A stretch of 12,072 nucleotides of DNA from CALHAX01 sp038523655 (GTDB taxonomy: Bacteria; Pseudomonadota; Alphaproteobacteria; Rhizobiales; CALHAX01), in the NCBI GenBank assembly GCA_038523655.1, contig JBCBJG010000078.1, forward strand, positions 1-12,072, read 5' to 3'. Within the stretch, counting starts at the first letter, position 1. Every line of letters starts with the position of its first letter. Both the position numbers and the translations under genes were made by a program. This document shows positions 1 through 6,542 of the stretch, piece by piece. Below the pieces are notes generated by a model. That model ran no database searches. It was not told the DNA's origin and saw nothing but the letters and a program-made list of their open reading frames with translations.

Positions 1-2
1 GA

Positions 3-1034
3 GGACGATGCCACCGTCGCGACGAGGCGTTGGCGGTCCGGAACGCCGTGGGTCTGATGGACCTCTCGACGTTCGCCAAGTTCGACGTGCGCGGCAAGGA
101 TGCCGAGCAGGTCCTCAACCGCATCACCGCCAACCGGATGCCGCGCCGCGACGGTGGCATCGTCCTCACCCACTTCCTCAACGACGGCGGCCGGATCATG
201 GGCGAAGCGACGATTACACGAATGGCGCCCGACCATTTCTATGTGCTCGTCGGCGCAACCGCGCAGTTAACCGACTTCGACCACATCCGCAACGCGACCC
301 TCGAAGGTGAGGATCTGCGGATCGAGGACCACACCGAGAATGTGGGGACGCTGGTCCTTGCAGGTCCCCGCGCGCGAGACGTGCTCGCCAGCCTGACCAA
401 AGCCGATGTCTCGAACGCAGCGTTCAAGTGGCTGACTGGCCGCGTCATCGACATAGCGGGCGTCGAGACGGTTGCCCTGCGCGTCAACTACGTCGGCGAA
501 CTCGGCTGGGAGCTGCATGCGCCGATGAAAGACCTGCCGAAGCTCTTCGACGCTCTGATGGAAGCAGGCGCACCGCACGGCATCCGGCTGTTCGGTGCCT
601 ACGCGATGAACGCATTGCGGATGGAAAAGGCCTACCGCGGCTACGGCTCCGACATCACGACCGAAGTGAACATGGTCGAAGGTGACATGGAGCGGTTCGT
701 CGATTGGGACGGCGGCGACTTCCGCGGCAAGACGGCGACGCTCAACGCCAAGCAGCAGGGCGCCCGCATCAAGCTCGTGTACATGGAGGTCGACGCCGAG
801 GATGCAGACTGCGTTGGCGGTGAAACCGTCTATGCCAACGGCAAGGCGGTCGGCGTGACGACCACAGGCGGCTACGGCTTCGCCACGGAGAAGTCGCTCG
901 CCTTCGCATACGTCGAGCCGGAGCTCGCCGCGGAGGGCCACGAATTCAGCGTCGATATTCTCGGTGACCGGCGGACGGCCCGTGTCGTGCCGCAACCGGC
1001 TTATGATCCGGCGAACGAGCGTCTTCGCGCCTGA
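3..1034 (+). CDS. GcvT-like folate-binding C-terminal part of a dimethylglycine/sarcosine dehydrogenase-type protein (5' truncated)
   Basis: The reading frame is open to the left edge, so the real start lies outside the window. The TTG at 30 is only the first possible start codon, and the residues before it (H-R-R-D-E-A-L-A-V-R) already read like the family's lead-in to the 'vGLmDlSxFaKF' motif. The visible ~340 residues form a GcvT aminomethyltransferase fold. Visible landmarks are MDLSTFAKFDVRG, a central YVGELGWELH folate-site motif, ALRMEKAYRGYGSD, and the C-terminal barrel (GGYGFATEKSLAFAYV). In dimethylglycine and sarcosine dehydrogenases this module follows an N-terminal FAD domain and passes the released one-carbon unit to tetrahydrofolate. 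The substrate is not deducible here, and a stand-alone aminomethyltransferase-like protein is less likely but not excluded. It ends in TGA and converges with the esterase-like gene. Confidence 0.82.
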   Translation, partial: GRCHRRDEALAVRNAVGLMDLSTFAKFDVRGKDAEQVLNRITANRMPRRDGGIVLTHFLNDGGRIMGEATITRMAPDHFYVLVGATAQLTDFDHIRNATLEGEDLRIEDHTENVGTLVLAGPRARDVLASLTKADVSNAAFKWLTGRVIDIAGVETVALRVNYVGELGWELHAPMKDLPKLFDALMEAGAPHGIRLFGAYAMNALRMEKAYRGYGSDITTEVNMVEGDMERFVDWDGGDFRGKTATLNAKQQGARIKLVYMEVDAEDADCVGGETVYANGKAVGVTTTGGYGFATEKSLAFAYVEPELAAEGHEFSVDILGDRRTARVVPQPAYDPANERLRA

Positions 1035-1048
1035 TAGGTTGGATAACG

Positions 1049-1070
1049 GGCCGGGATAAATTTCCCGGCC
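1049..1070. terminator. Hairpin between convergent genes, possible bidirectional terminator
   Basis: A perfect 8-bp inverted repeat, GGCCGGGA then TCCCGGCC, with a 6-base loop (TAAATT). It lies 14 bases after the stop of the GcvT-like gene and 47 bases beyond the stop of the leftward esterase-like gene. No T-run follows on either strand, so it is not a textbook intrinsic terminator. The position between two converging transcripts makes termination or 3'-end protection the most reasonable role. Confidence 0.45.
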
Positions 1071-1117
1071 GGCGACACTGAGCGTGCCGGACGTGATCTC
1101 AGATCAGCAACCGTCGC

Positions 1118-2263
1118 TTAGTTCGTCGCCTTCACGGGTGCCTCCGGCAGCGCGAACCGCAGGATCAGGTTCCGCTGGAAGAAATTGAAATTGTCGTCCG
1201 AGATCAGCGTGATCACGGTGCGACCCGGGTTGCCATCCGTGGGTGTTTCGCGGTGAACGGCAATCCCCTCCATGTTGTCGATGTTGGCGGAACTATCGAC
1301 ATCGAGGAGCACCTCACCTCGTAGCTCGTTGGTTCGTGCGAGTTCGCGCGCCCCGACGCGGCGAATGCGCATTTTGACGCCCTCAGACCAGCGAAACCGC
1401 CGCTCCAGCGTCAGAAACCCACCGTCGGGAAGTGCGGCGATGCCCGTGATGTCGTAGCCGCCGATCGGGGCGAGAAAAATCTCCCGCCATGTTCCTCCGC
1501 GAAAATGCCAGCCGCGAAGGTTGCCGCTAAACGCCCGCCGTCCTTCAGCGAACATCACCAGCTCACCCGTGTTTTGCCCTTTGAGTTGCTCGAGCCCTTC
1601 GAGCCCGCGGTTTCCTTTCAGGCTCTTGATGTAGGACGGCAGCCCGAGATAGCGCGCCGGTTTACCGATTTCCCCGTTGCGGATCGGAAAGCGCCCAACC
1701 CGGTGGATTTGTTCGAACGCGATCAGCACCTCACCGTTATCGAGCGTACCGCGAAAAAGGCTGACCGCCTCGGCATCCACTTCGCGGCCGCCGGATAGCA
1801 GCCGCCCGCTCAACGCTCTGAACGGGCCGACGCGACCGTCACTGATCCCGGTCAGCCGTCCGCCTTGCTGGGCGAGCCGTGCCGTCATCCAGAACCCGGC
1901 ATCCGACGCCGCGAACAGCCGTCCGCCGTCTGGCGAGATGGAGAGGCCGGAAAATCCGCCGAAGTAATCGGATGGAGAAGACAGCGAGAGCCCGCCGAGC
2001 CAGATCAGCTCACCGGCGCGGCGTCCGGGTTTGCGCGCGCGACCAAAGCTCGTGATGACCCGCGCGGAGATGGAGATCGATGTCGGCTCCAACCCCTCAA
2101 GCCGCGGTTTCGCCTCGGCTGATAACGCACCAAGAGTGACGCAGCCGATGAGGACCGCCCCAACGAAGCTCGCCCGCTTGATCTTACGTGCTGACAGTTG
2201 GCTGATGTTCCGTCGCTGCGCTGCCCGGCGGATCGGCAACGGATCGAAAGCCCGCAGGCTCAT
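1118..2263 (-). CDS. Secreted esterase-like activity of phytase family protein
   Basis: A 381-residue exported protein of the 'esterase-like activity of phytase' beta-propeller family. An N-terminal basic stretch (residues 11-30, rich in R/K) precedes a hydrophobic core at about 32-48 and a likely signal-peptidase site after SAEA (residue 51). An LIGC tetrad at 38-41 loosely resembles a lipobox, but the hydrophobic residues after it make a lipoprotein less likely. The mature part shows the family's early FSGLSISPDG...LFAASDAG block, a middle NRGLEGLEQL block, and a late NMEGIAVHRE...TLISDDNFN block. The enzymatic substrate is not known from sequence. The ATG overlaps the cobT stop as ATGA and has no clear ribosome site of its own, so translation probably depends on cobT. 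I recall similar genes following cobT in other alphaproteobacteria, but the reason for that linkage is unexplained. Confidence 0.85.
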   Translation of the reverse strand: MSLRAFDPLPIRRAAQRRNISQLSARKIKRASFVGAVLIGCVTLGALSAEAKPRLEGLEPTSISISARVITSFGRARKPGRRAGELIWLGGLSLSSPSDYFGGFSGLSISPDGGRLFAASDAGFWMTARLAQQGGRLTGISDGRVGPFRALSGRLLSGGREVDAEAVSLFRGTLDNGEVLIAFEQIHRVGRFPIRNGEIGKPARYLGLPSYIKSLKGNRGLEGLEQLKGQNTGELVMFAEGRRAFSGNLRGWHFRGGTWREIFLAPIGGYDITGIAALPDGGFLTLERRFRWSEGVKMRIRRVGARELARTNELRGEVLLDVDSSANIDNMEGIAVHRETPTDGNPGRTVITLISDDNFNFFQRNLILRFALPEAPVKATN

Positions 2264-4119
2264 GCGGCCGCCCGACGTCGGATGCGCGGATCGTCGTCTT
2301 CGAAAAGTGACACGAGTTGGTCCGTCATGGCCCCCGCCAGTTCCGCCGCATCCGTGATCGTCACCGCGCGCTGGTAGTAGCGCGTAACGTCGTGCCCGAT
2401 GCCGATCGCGATCAGCTCGACCGGAGAGCGAGTCTCGATCTCGCGAATGACCTGCCGGAGGTGATGCTCGAGGTACGATCCTGAGTTCACCGACAGCGAC
2501 GAATCATCGACCGGCGCACCATCGGAGATCATCATCAGAATGCGGCGTTGCTCGGGCCGGGCGAGCAGGCGGTTGTGCGCCCACGTCAGCGCCTCGCCAT
2601 CGATATTCTCCTTGAGCAGCCCCTCCCGCATCATCAGCGCAAGGTTTTTGCGCGCGCGCCGCCACGGGCTGTCCGCCGGTTTGTAGATGATATGGCGCAG
2701 GTCGTTCAGTCGCCCCGGCCCCGGCGGCTTACCCGCTTCGAGCCAAGACTCGCGAGACTGCCCACCTTTCCACGCGCAGGTCGTGAAACCGAGGATTTCG
2801 ACCTTCACGCCGCACCGCTCCAGCGTCCGCGCGAGAATGTCGGCACAGCAGGCCGCAACCATGATCGGACGCCCGCGCATCGAGCCGGAGTTGTCGAGCA
2901 ACAGCGTCACAACGGTGTCGCGGAAGTCCGTGTCCCGCTCGGCTTTGTAAGAGAGCGCGTGCATCGGATCGAGGATGACCCGGGTCAACCGCGCGGCATC
3001 GAGCACACCCTCTTCCAGGTCGAAATCCCATGCGCGGTTTTGCTGTGCGAGCAGCCGTCGTTGCAGCCGATTGGCAAGGCGCGATACCGCACCGGAGAGC
3101 GAGCGCAGTTCCTTCTCGAGATACGCATGCAGCCGATTAAGCTCCTCCGACGTGCATAAATCCTCCGCGCGCTTCTCCTCGTCGAAGGCGGTCGTAAAAG
3201 CCGCGTATCCGAACCGCTCCGGCGTATCGAGCACCGATGCGTTCGGCTGCCACGGCACCTCGGTCTCGGCGCCTTCCATACTGTCGCTGTCGACGTCGAA
3301 CATGTCGGTGTCGGCGGCTTCCGAGACGTCGGTCTCCTCGCTGTCTTCGGTATCGGCGAGCCGCTCTTCCGGCGGCGCCTCCCCATTGTCTGCAGCCTCA
3401 CCCTCATCGCCGGATTCCGGATTGCCTTGATCGGTAGTCTCGGATTCCTGATCCTCGTCGCTTTCCTCATCGCCGGAGGAAAAATCCTGCGTCAAATCCA
3501 GCGCATTCAGCATCGTCTGAACAAGACGTCCGAACGCCTGCTGATCCTCGATCACTTCGCCGAGTTGCTCGAACGAGGCACCGAGTTTCTCCGCCACGAT
3601 CGGGCGCCAGAGATCGACGAGCGCCGCGGCCTGGTCCGGCGGTGGTGCGCCGGTTAAGTGCTCGCGGACGAGCAGCGCCATCGCATCTTCGATCGGCGCA
3701 TCGTCCCGGGCGTTCACATCGGCGAAACGCCCGTGCGCGTAGGTGTTCTCGACCTTAGCGCTGATGTTTTGCGCCATCCCTGGCATGCGCTGGGCGCCGA
3801 GACATTCGACCCGTGCCGTCTCGATCGCATCGAACACCGCGCGGCCCGGCCCGCCTGTCGGCACCAACCGGGCATGCATCGCCGGGTCGTGACAGGTCGC
3901 TTTTAACGATAGAGAATCTGCGTGACCGCGGATGACCGCGATTTCTTCTCCCTGCGGCATGCGGCTTGGTTCGGGCAGACGCATCGTCTTGCCAACCAGC
4001 GCCGGTTGAGCCGCGCTGTAAGCGACATCGAGCTCGTCGTCTGCCGCGATCGCCCGGCACGTGAGGGCGAGCGTACGTTTGAACGGCTCGGCTGGGCTCT
4101 CGTTACGATTGCTGGACAT
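2260..4119 (-). CDS. cobT: Cobaltochelatase subunit CobT
   Basis: A 619-residue CobT, about full family length. With CobS it forms the AAA+-type motor that, together with CobN, inserts Co2+ into hydrogenobyrinic acid a,c-diamide at the cost of ATP in aerobic cobalamin synthesis in the cytoplasm. Visible regions are an N-terminal CobT domain (about 1-210, including AVIRGHADSLSLK and DAPIEDAMALLVREHLTG), an acidic linker at about 212-288 with 32 Asp/Glu in 74 residues, and a C-terminal von Willebrand factor A domain from about 400. The metal-ion-dependent adhesion site is DNSGSM with D409, S411 and S413; ISDGAPVDD further on fits the later part of the VWA fold. The ATG at 4119 has AGGGAG 12 bases upstream (4132-4137). 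cobS lies 144 bases upstream; the downstream gene overlaps by ATGA. Confidence 0.96.
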   Translation of the reverse strand: MSSNRNESPAEPFKRTLALTCRAIAADDELDVAYSAAQPALVGKTMRLPEPSRMPQGEEIAVIRGHADSLSLKATCHDPAMHARLVPTGGPGRAVFDAIETARVECLGAQRMPGMAQNISAKVENTYAHGRFADVNARDDAPIEDAMALLVREHLTGAPPPDQAAALVDLWRPIVAEKLGASFEQLGEVIEDQQAFGRLVQTMLNALDLTQDFSSGDEESDEDQESETTDQGNPESGDEGEAADNGEAPPEERLADTEDSEETDVSEAADTDMFDVDSDSMEGAETEVPWQPNASVLDTPERFGYAAFTTAFDEEKRAEDLCTSEELNRLHAYLEKELRSLSGAVSRLANRLQRRLLAQQNRAWDFDLEEGVLDAARLTRVILDPMHALSYKAERDTDFRDTVVTLLLDNSGSMRGRPIMVAACCADILARTLERCGVKVEILGFTTCAWKGGQSRESWLEAGKPPGPGRLNDLRHIIYKPADSPWRRARKNLALMMREGLLKENIDGEALTWAHNRLLARPEQRRILMMISDGAPVDDSSLSVNSGSYLEHHLRQVIREIETRSPVELIAIGIGHDVTRYYQRAVTITDAAELAGAMTDQLVSLFEDDDPRIRRRAAA

Positions 4120-4263
4120 GGGCGCAGCCGGCTCCCTGATATGTTCGTTTCGATCGGAGGGACGCGCGCTCGATCAGCGGTTTTACCGAAAGGCCGCCCT
4201 TGGCCGCACAAGGCCGCATGCCGCCGATGCACTTGCAGCGAGCCTGCGCGCAGAAAACCTCGA
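4120..4263 (-). other. cobS-cobT spacer with three phased GGCCGC repeats
   Basis: This 144-base gap separates cobS from cobT, which are usually close. In the cobT frame it is closed by a stop near 4174-4176, so it is not a missed N-terminus. It carries GGCCGC three times at exactly 10-base steps (4192, 4202, 4212) on the + strand. No promoter with convincing -35/-10 boxes was seen. The spacer could hold a processing or protein-binding site. Confidence 0.4.
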
Positions 4264-5289
4264 TCAGGCCATCGCGAGGTTGATGGTCGATTCAGGCAGA
4301 TCTTCCCCGAAGCATCGCTGATAAAACTCCGCGACCAACGCCCGCTCCAGCTCGTCACACTTGTTGACGAACGATAGCCGGAAAGCCATCGCGACATCGC
4401 CGAAGATCTCGGCGTTCTCCGCCCATGTGATCACCGTGCGCGGGCTCATCACCGTCGACAGATCGCCGTTGATGAACGCATTCCGCGTAAGATCGGCGAC
4501 CCGCACCATGTTGGCGACGCGCTCCTTGCCTTCCTTCCCTTTCGCGAACGATTTCACCTTGGCGGCAACGATGTCGACCTCGGCATCATGCGGAAGATAA
4601 TTCAGCGTCGAGACGATCGACCAGCGGTCCATCTGGCCTTGGTTGATCTGCTGCGTGCCGTGATAAAGTCCGCTCGTATCACCCAGCCCGATCGTGTTGG
4701 TCGTCGCGAACATCCGAAACGCCGGGTGCGGGCGGATGACCGACGACTGATCGAGCAGCGTCAGCTTGCCGGACACCTCGAGCACGCGCTGGATGACGAA
4801 CATGACGTCCGGACGTCCAGCGTCGTATTCGTCGAACACCAGCGCCGTATTGGTCTGCAGCGCCCATGGCAGAATACCCGGGCGAAACTCCGTCACCTGC
4901 TGCCCGTCCTTGATCACGATGGCGTCTTTGCCGACGAGATCGATCCGGCTGACGTGGCTGTCGAGGTTCACCCGGATGCACGGCCAGTTGAGACGCGCGG
5001 CGATCTGCTCGATGTGGGTCGACTTGCCGGTCCCGTGATACCCCTGGATCATGACCCGACGGTTGTGCGCGAAGCCCGCAAGAATCGCGAGCGTGGTCGC
5101 TGGATCAAACAGGTAGTCCGGATCTTCGTCCGGCACATGTTCGGTCCGCTCCGCGTAGGCCGGCACGACCAGATCGCTGTCGATCTTGAAGACGTCGCGC
5201 ACCGCCATCTCGGTATCTGGCAGGCCGCCGGTATCATTGTCGGCGGCGGGCGTCGGCGTGGTATTGGCCTGCTTGGTCGCGGCGCTCAT
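4264..5289 (-). CDS. cobS: Cobaltochelatase AAA+ ATPase subunit CobS
   Basis: A 341-residue CobS from the chosen start, close to the roughly 330 residues of known CobS proteins. It is a MoxR-like AAA+ ATPase that powers cobalt insertion with CobT and CobN. Visible motifs are the conserved lead-in DVFKIDSDLVVPAY and PDYLFDPATTLAILAGFAHNRRV, Walker A GYHGTGKS at 83-90, Walker B LVFDEYD with D153/E154, the sensor-type FATTNTIGLGD, and the near-invariant GTQQINQGQMDRW. The frame extends upstream to an ATG at 5346 (360 residues), but that start has no ribosome site. The ATG at 5289 has a purine-rich GAAGAGAAGAA 7 bases upstream, so I prefer it. The gene follows the J-domain gene after 126 bases. 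Confidence 0.96.
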   Translation of the reverse strand: MSAATKQANTTPTPAADNDTGGLPDTEMAVRDVFKIDSDLVVPAYAERTEHVPDEDPDYLFDPATTLAILAGFAHNRRVMIQGYHGTGKSTHIEQIAARLNWPCIRVNLDSHVSRIDLVGKDAIVIKDGQQVTEFRPGILPWALQTNTALVFDEYDAGRPDVMFVIQRVLEVSGKLTLLDQSSVIRPHPAFRMFATTNTIGLGDTSGLYHGTQQINQGQMDRWSIVSTLNYLPHDAEVDIVAAKVKSFAKGKEGKERVANMVRVADLTRNAFINGDLSTVMSPRTVITWAENAEIFGDVAMAFRLSFVNKCDELERALVAEFYQRCFGEDLPESTINLAMA

Positions 5290-5296
5290 GGGCGTA

Positions 5297-5307
5297 TTCT
5301 TCTCTTC
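5297..5307 (-). promoter_or_regulatory. Ribosome binding site deciding the cobS start
   Basis: On the minus strand the run GAAGAGAAGAA ends 7 bases before the ATG at 5289. The alternative in-frame ATG at 5346 is preceded by pyrimidine- and GC-rich sequence without any Shine-Dalgarno match, so this site favours the shorter CobS. Confidence 0.55.
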
Positions 5308-5410
5308 AAGGGTTGGGACGCGCGTCGTGCGCCGCGAGGTCGTCATGCGGCGGGCGCGCAGTCACGAATCAGAAGCCGGGAAACGTCGCGGGCTGCCACG
5401 ACACAGCGAT

Positions 5411-5436
5411 CGGGCTCAACAGAGCCCGGCTTTTTT
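5411..5436 (+). terminator. Terminator-like hairpin with T-run on the + strand, overlapping the J-domain gene stop
   Basis: A perfect 7-bp stem CGGGCTC/GAGCCCG with loop AACA (5411-5428) followed by GC and six T residues. In shape it is an intrinsic terminator reading rightward, yet no rightward gene lies upstream of it. The T-run is the complement of the two Lys codons near the end of the J-domain gene, and the stop codon at 5416-5418 sits inside the hairpin. On the operon strand the hairpin lacks a U-tract and may only slow or partially end transcription before cobS. Confidence 0.4.
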
Positions 5437-6048
5437 CAGATAATTATAGGCTTGAATGACCTCACGCAACTTGTCCTCAGCGCCGCGGTCACCGCCGTTG
5501 CTGTCGGGGTGATGCCGCTTCACCAGCTCTTTGAACCGGGCTTTGATTTCTTCTTTGGAGGCATCGTCCGGCAGGTGCATTTCCTGCAGCGCCTTCCGCT
5601 CCATGCTGCGCACAGGCCGCCGACGTAGCTTTTCGGGCGTCGCTTGCTCCCCAAACAGTCCGTGCGGGTCATGCGCGGCGAAAGCTGGATCGAACCCACG
5701 GCGTGGACGCGGTTTGCGCGCAGGTCCGTCCGTCGTTGTCGTCCCGTTTGAGCCGACGGTCCACGTTGGGCGATGACCGGTCGCCGCCGACTTTTGATAG
5801 TCGACGAATTCCTCGTCGCTCATGCCGCTGAAGTAGTTGTACGACTTGTTGTAGGTCCGCACGTGATCCATGCAGAACGAGAAGTATTCCCCTTCGCGCC
5901 CTCGACCGCGGGGCGCCCGATTGGTCGCCGGTTTCTGACAGCCGCGCCACTGGCAGGTCCCGGTCACCGTCTGCTGGTCCTCAGCCGGTTTCCCCTTGCC
6001 CCGCGGTTTGACGCGAATGCTGTCGAAGTATTTCGAGTCGAGTTTCAT
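5416..6048 (-). CDS. J-domain (DnaJ-like) protein with N-terminal Cys/His motif, cobaltochelatase-linked
   Basis: A 210-residue cytoplasmic protein of the J-domain family found next to cobS in alphaproteobacteria. The N-terminus holds a possible zinc site, C32-x4-C37-x21-C59-x2-H62, within CQWRGCQKP and FCMDHVRTYNKSYNYF. A low-complexity linker rich in T, G, P and R follows (about 95-140). The C-terminal J domain (about 150-208) has the helix DASKEEIKARFKELVKR, the HPD triad at 180-182 required to stimulate DnaK ATPase, and REVIQAYNYLKKAGLC at the end. It lacks the G/F, zinc-finger and substrate domains of true DnaJ, so it is probably a specialised co-chaperone. The frame opens at a GTG at 6084, but the ATG at 6048 gives the family N-terminus MKLDSKYFD. 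The client is unknown; the cobaltochelatase is a reasonable guess from position. Confidence 0.9.
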   Translation of the reverse strand: MKLDSKYFDSIRVKPRGKGKPAEDQQTVTGTCQWRGCQKPATNRAPRGRGREGEYFSFCMDHVRTYNKSYNYFSGMSDEEFVDYQKSAATGHRPTWTVGSNGTTTTDGPARKPRPRRGFDPAFAAHDPHGLFGEQATPEKLRRRPVRSMERKALQEMHLPDDASKEEIKARFKELVKRHHPDSNGGDRGAEDKLREVIQAYNYLKKAGLC

Positions 6049-6260
6049 GAGCGCGCGACTATGGATTGCGGAGGCCGACCGCACAAGCGACGCGATACCA
6101 CGTGACCGCGAGTGATCCAGTCACGTGGCGTCGCCGCCATAGGCTTTCGAAACTGTGCGCCCGGATGCGAGCCTAAGGCCGAACGATCCTGTCCGCGGGC
6201 GCGTAACCGCGATAGGCTCCTCAGCGACCCACAAGCTCCGAACGTCGCACGAGATCCCGC
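6049..6260. promoter_or_regulatory. Divergent intergenic region between the J-domain gene and bolA
   Basis: This 212-base spacer must contain the promoters for the leftward J-domain/cobS/cobT operon and the rightward bolA operon. I could not pick out -35/-10 pairs with confidence. Its dominant structure is the inverted repeat at 6087-6134; an 8-bp palindrome TTTCGAAA lies at 6145-6152. I looked for a cobalamin riboswitch B12 box on the leader of the cob operon and saw none. Confidence 0.5.
6087..6134. repeat. Long bulged inverted repeat (operator-like)
   Basis: The inner arms CCACGTGAC (6098-6106) and GTCACGTGG (6120-6128) are a perfect 9-bp inverted repeat around 13 bases. Outside them GCGACG (6087-6092) and CGTCGC (6129-6134) pair for 6 more base pairs, with a 5-base bulge (CGATA) on the left. 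Each inner arm contains the palindrome CACGTG. It lies about 40 bases upstream of the J-domain start and about 125 upstream of bolA, so it could be a shared operator or a hairpin in the J-domain gene leader. Confidence 0.6.
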
Positions 6261-6542
6261 ATGAGCATGGACGAACGCATTGAGGAGAAACTCCGGGCCT
6301 CTTTCGCGCCCACCTCGCTTGAGGTCCTAAATGAGTCACACCTCCATTCAGGTCATCACGGTTCGCCGGGCACAGGCGAAAGCCATTACCGCGTGCGCAT
6401 CGTCGCCGAAGTGTTTCGCGGTCGCTCCCGGATCGAACAACATCGCCTGGTGAACGCAGCCCTCGCCGAAGAGCTGGCGGGTGGCGTGCATGCGCTTGCG
6501 ATCAAGGCATCTGCACCGGCAGATCCCGAGCACGCGAGATGA
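6261..6542 (+). CDS. bolA: BolA family protein
   Basis: A 93-residue single-domain BolA. BolA proteins pair with monothiol CGFS glutaredoxins to bind a [2Fe-2S] cluster and take part in iron-sulfur and iron homeostasis; some bind DNA. The class II KH-like fold is visible: first helix (IEEKLRASF), strand LEVLNESHLHSGH, the loop, strand SHYRVRIVAEVF, the FRGRSRIEQHRLVNAAL helix-turn-helix, and the C-terminal VHALAIKA strand. H61 and H77 are the conserved histidines expected near the cluster site. The start at ATG 6261 is supported by family length; the ribosome site is weak. A second ATG at 6267 is possible. The gene diverges from the J-domain/cob operon and its stop overlaps the next start as ATGA. 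No glutaredoxin gene is in the window. Confidence 0.93.
   Translation: MSMDERIEEKLRASFAPTSLEVLNESHLHSGHHGSPGTGESHYRVRIVAEVFRGRSRIEQHRLVNAALAEELAGGVHALAIKASAPADPEHAR

Noticed and set aside
8..310. Open frame from 8 at the left edge
   Set aside because: Out of frame with the GcvT-like protein, which has family motifs throughout; it is a shadow.
4588..5628. A 346-codon open frame on the + strand opposite cobS and the J-domain gene
   Set aside because: It runs antisense to two strongly recognised genes, has arginine/histidine-rich composition and no family motif. High GC produces such shadows.
6049..6260. Cobalamin riboswitch upstream of the J-domain/cobS/cobT operon
   Set aside because: I looked for a B12-box consensus in the leader on the minus strand and found none; the inverted repeat there does not resemble the riboswitch core.
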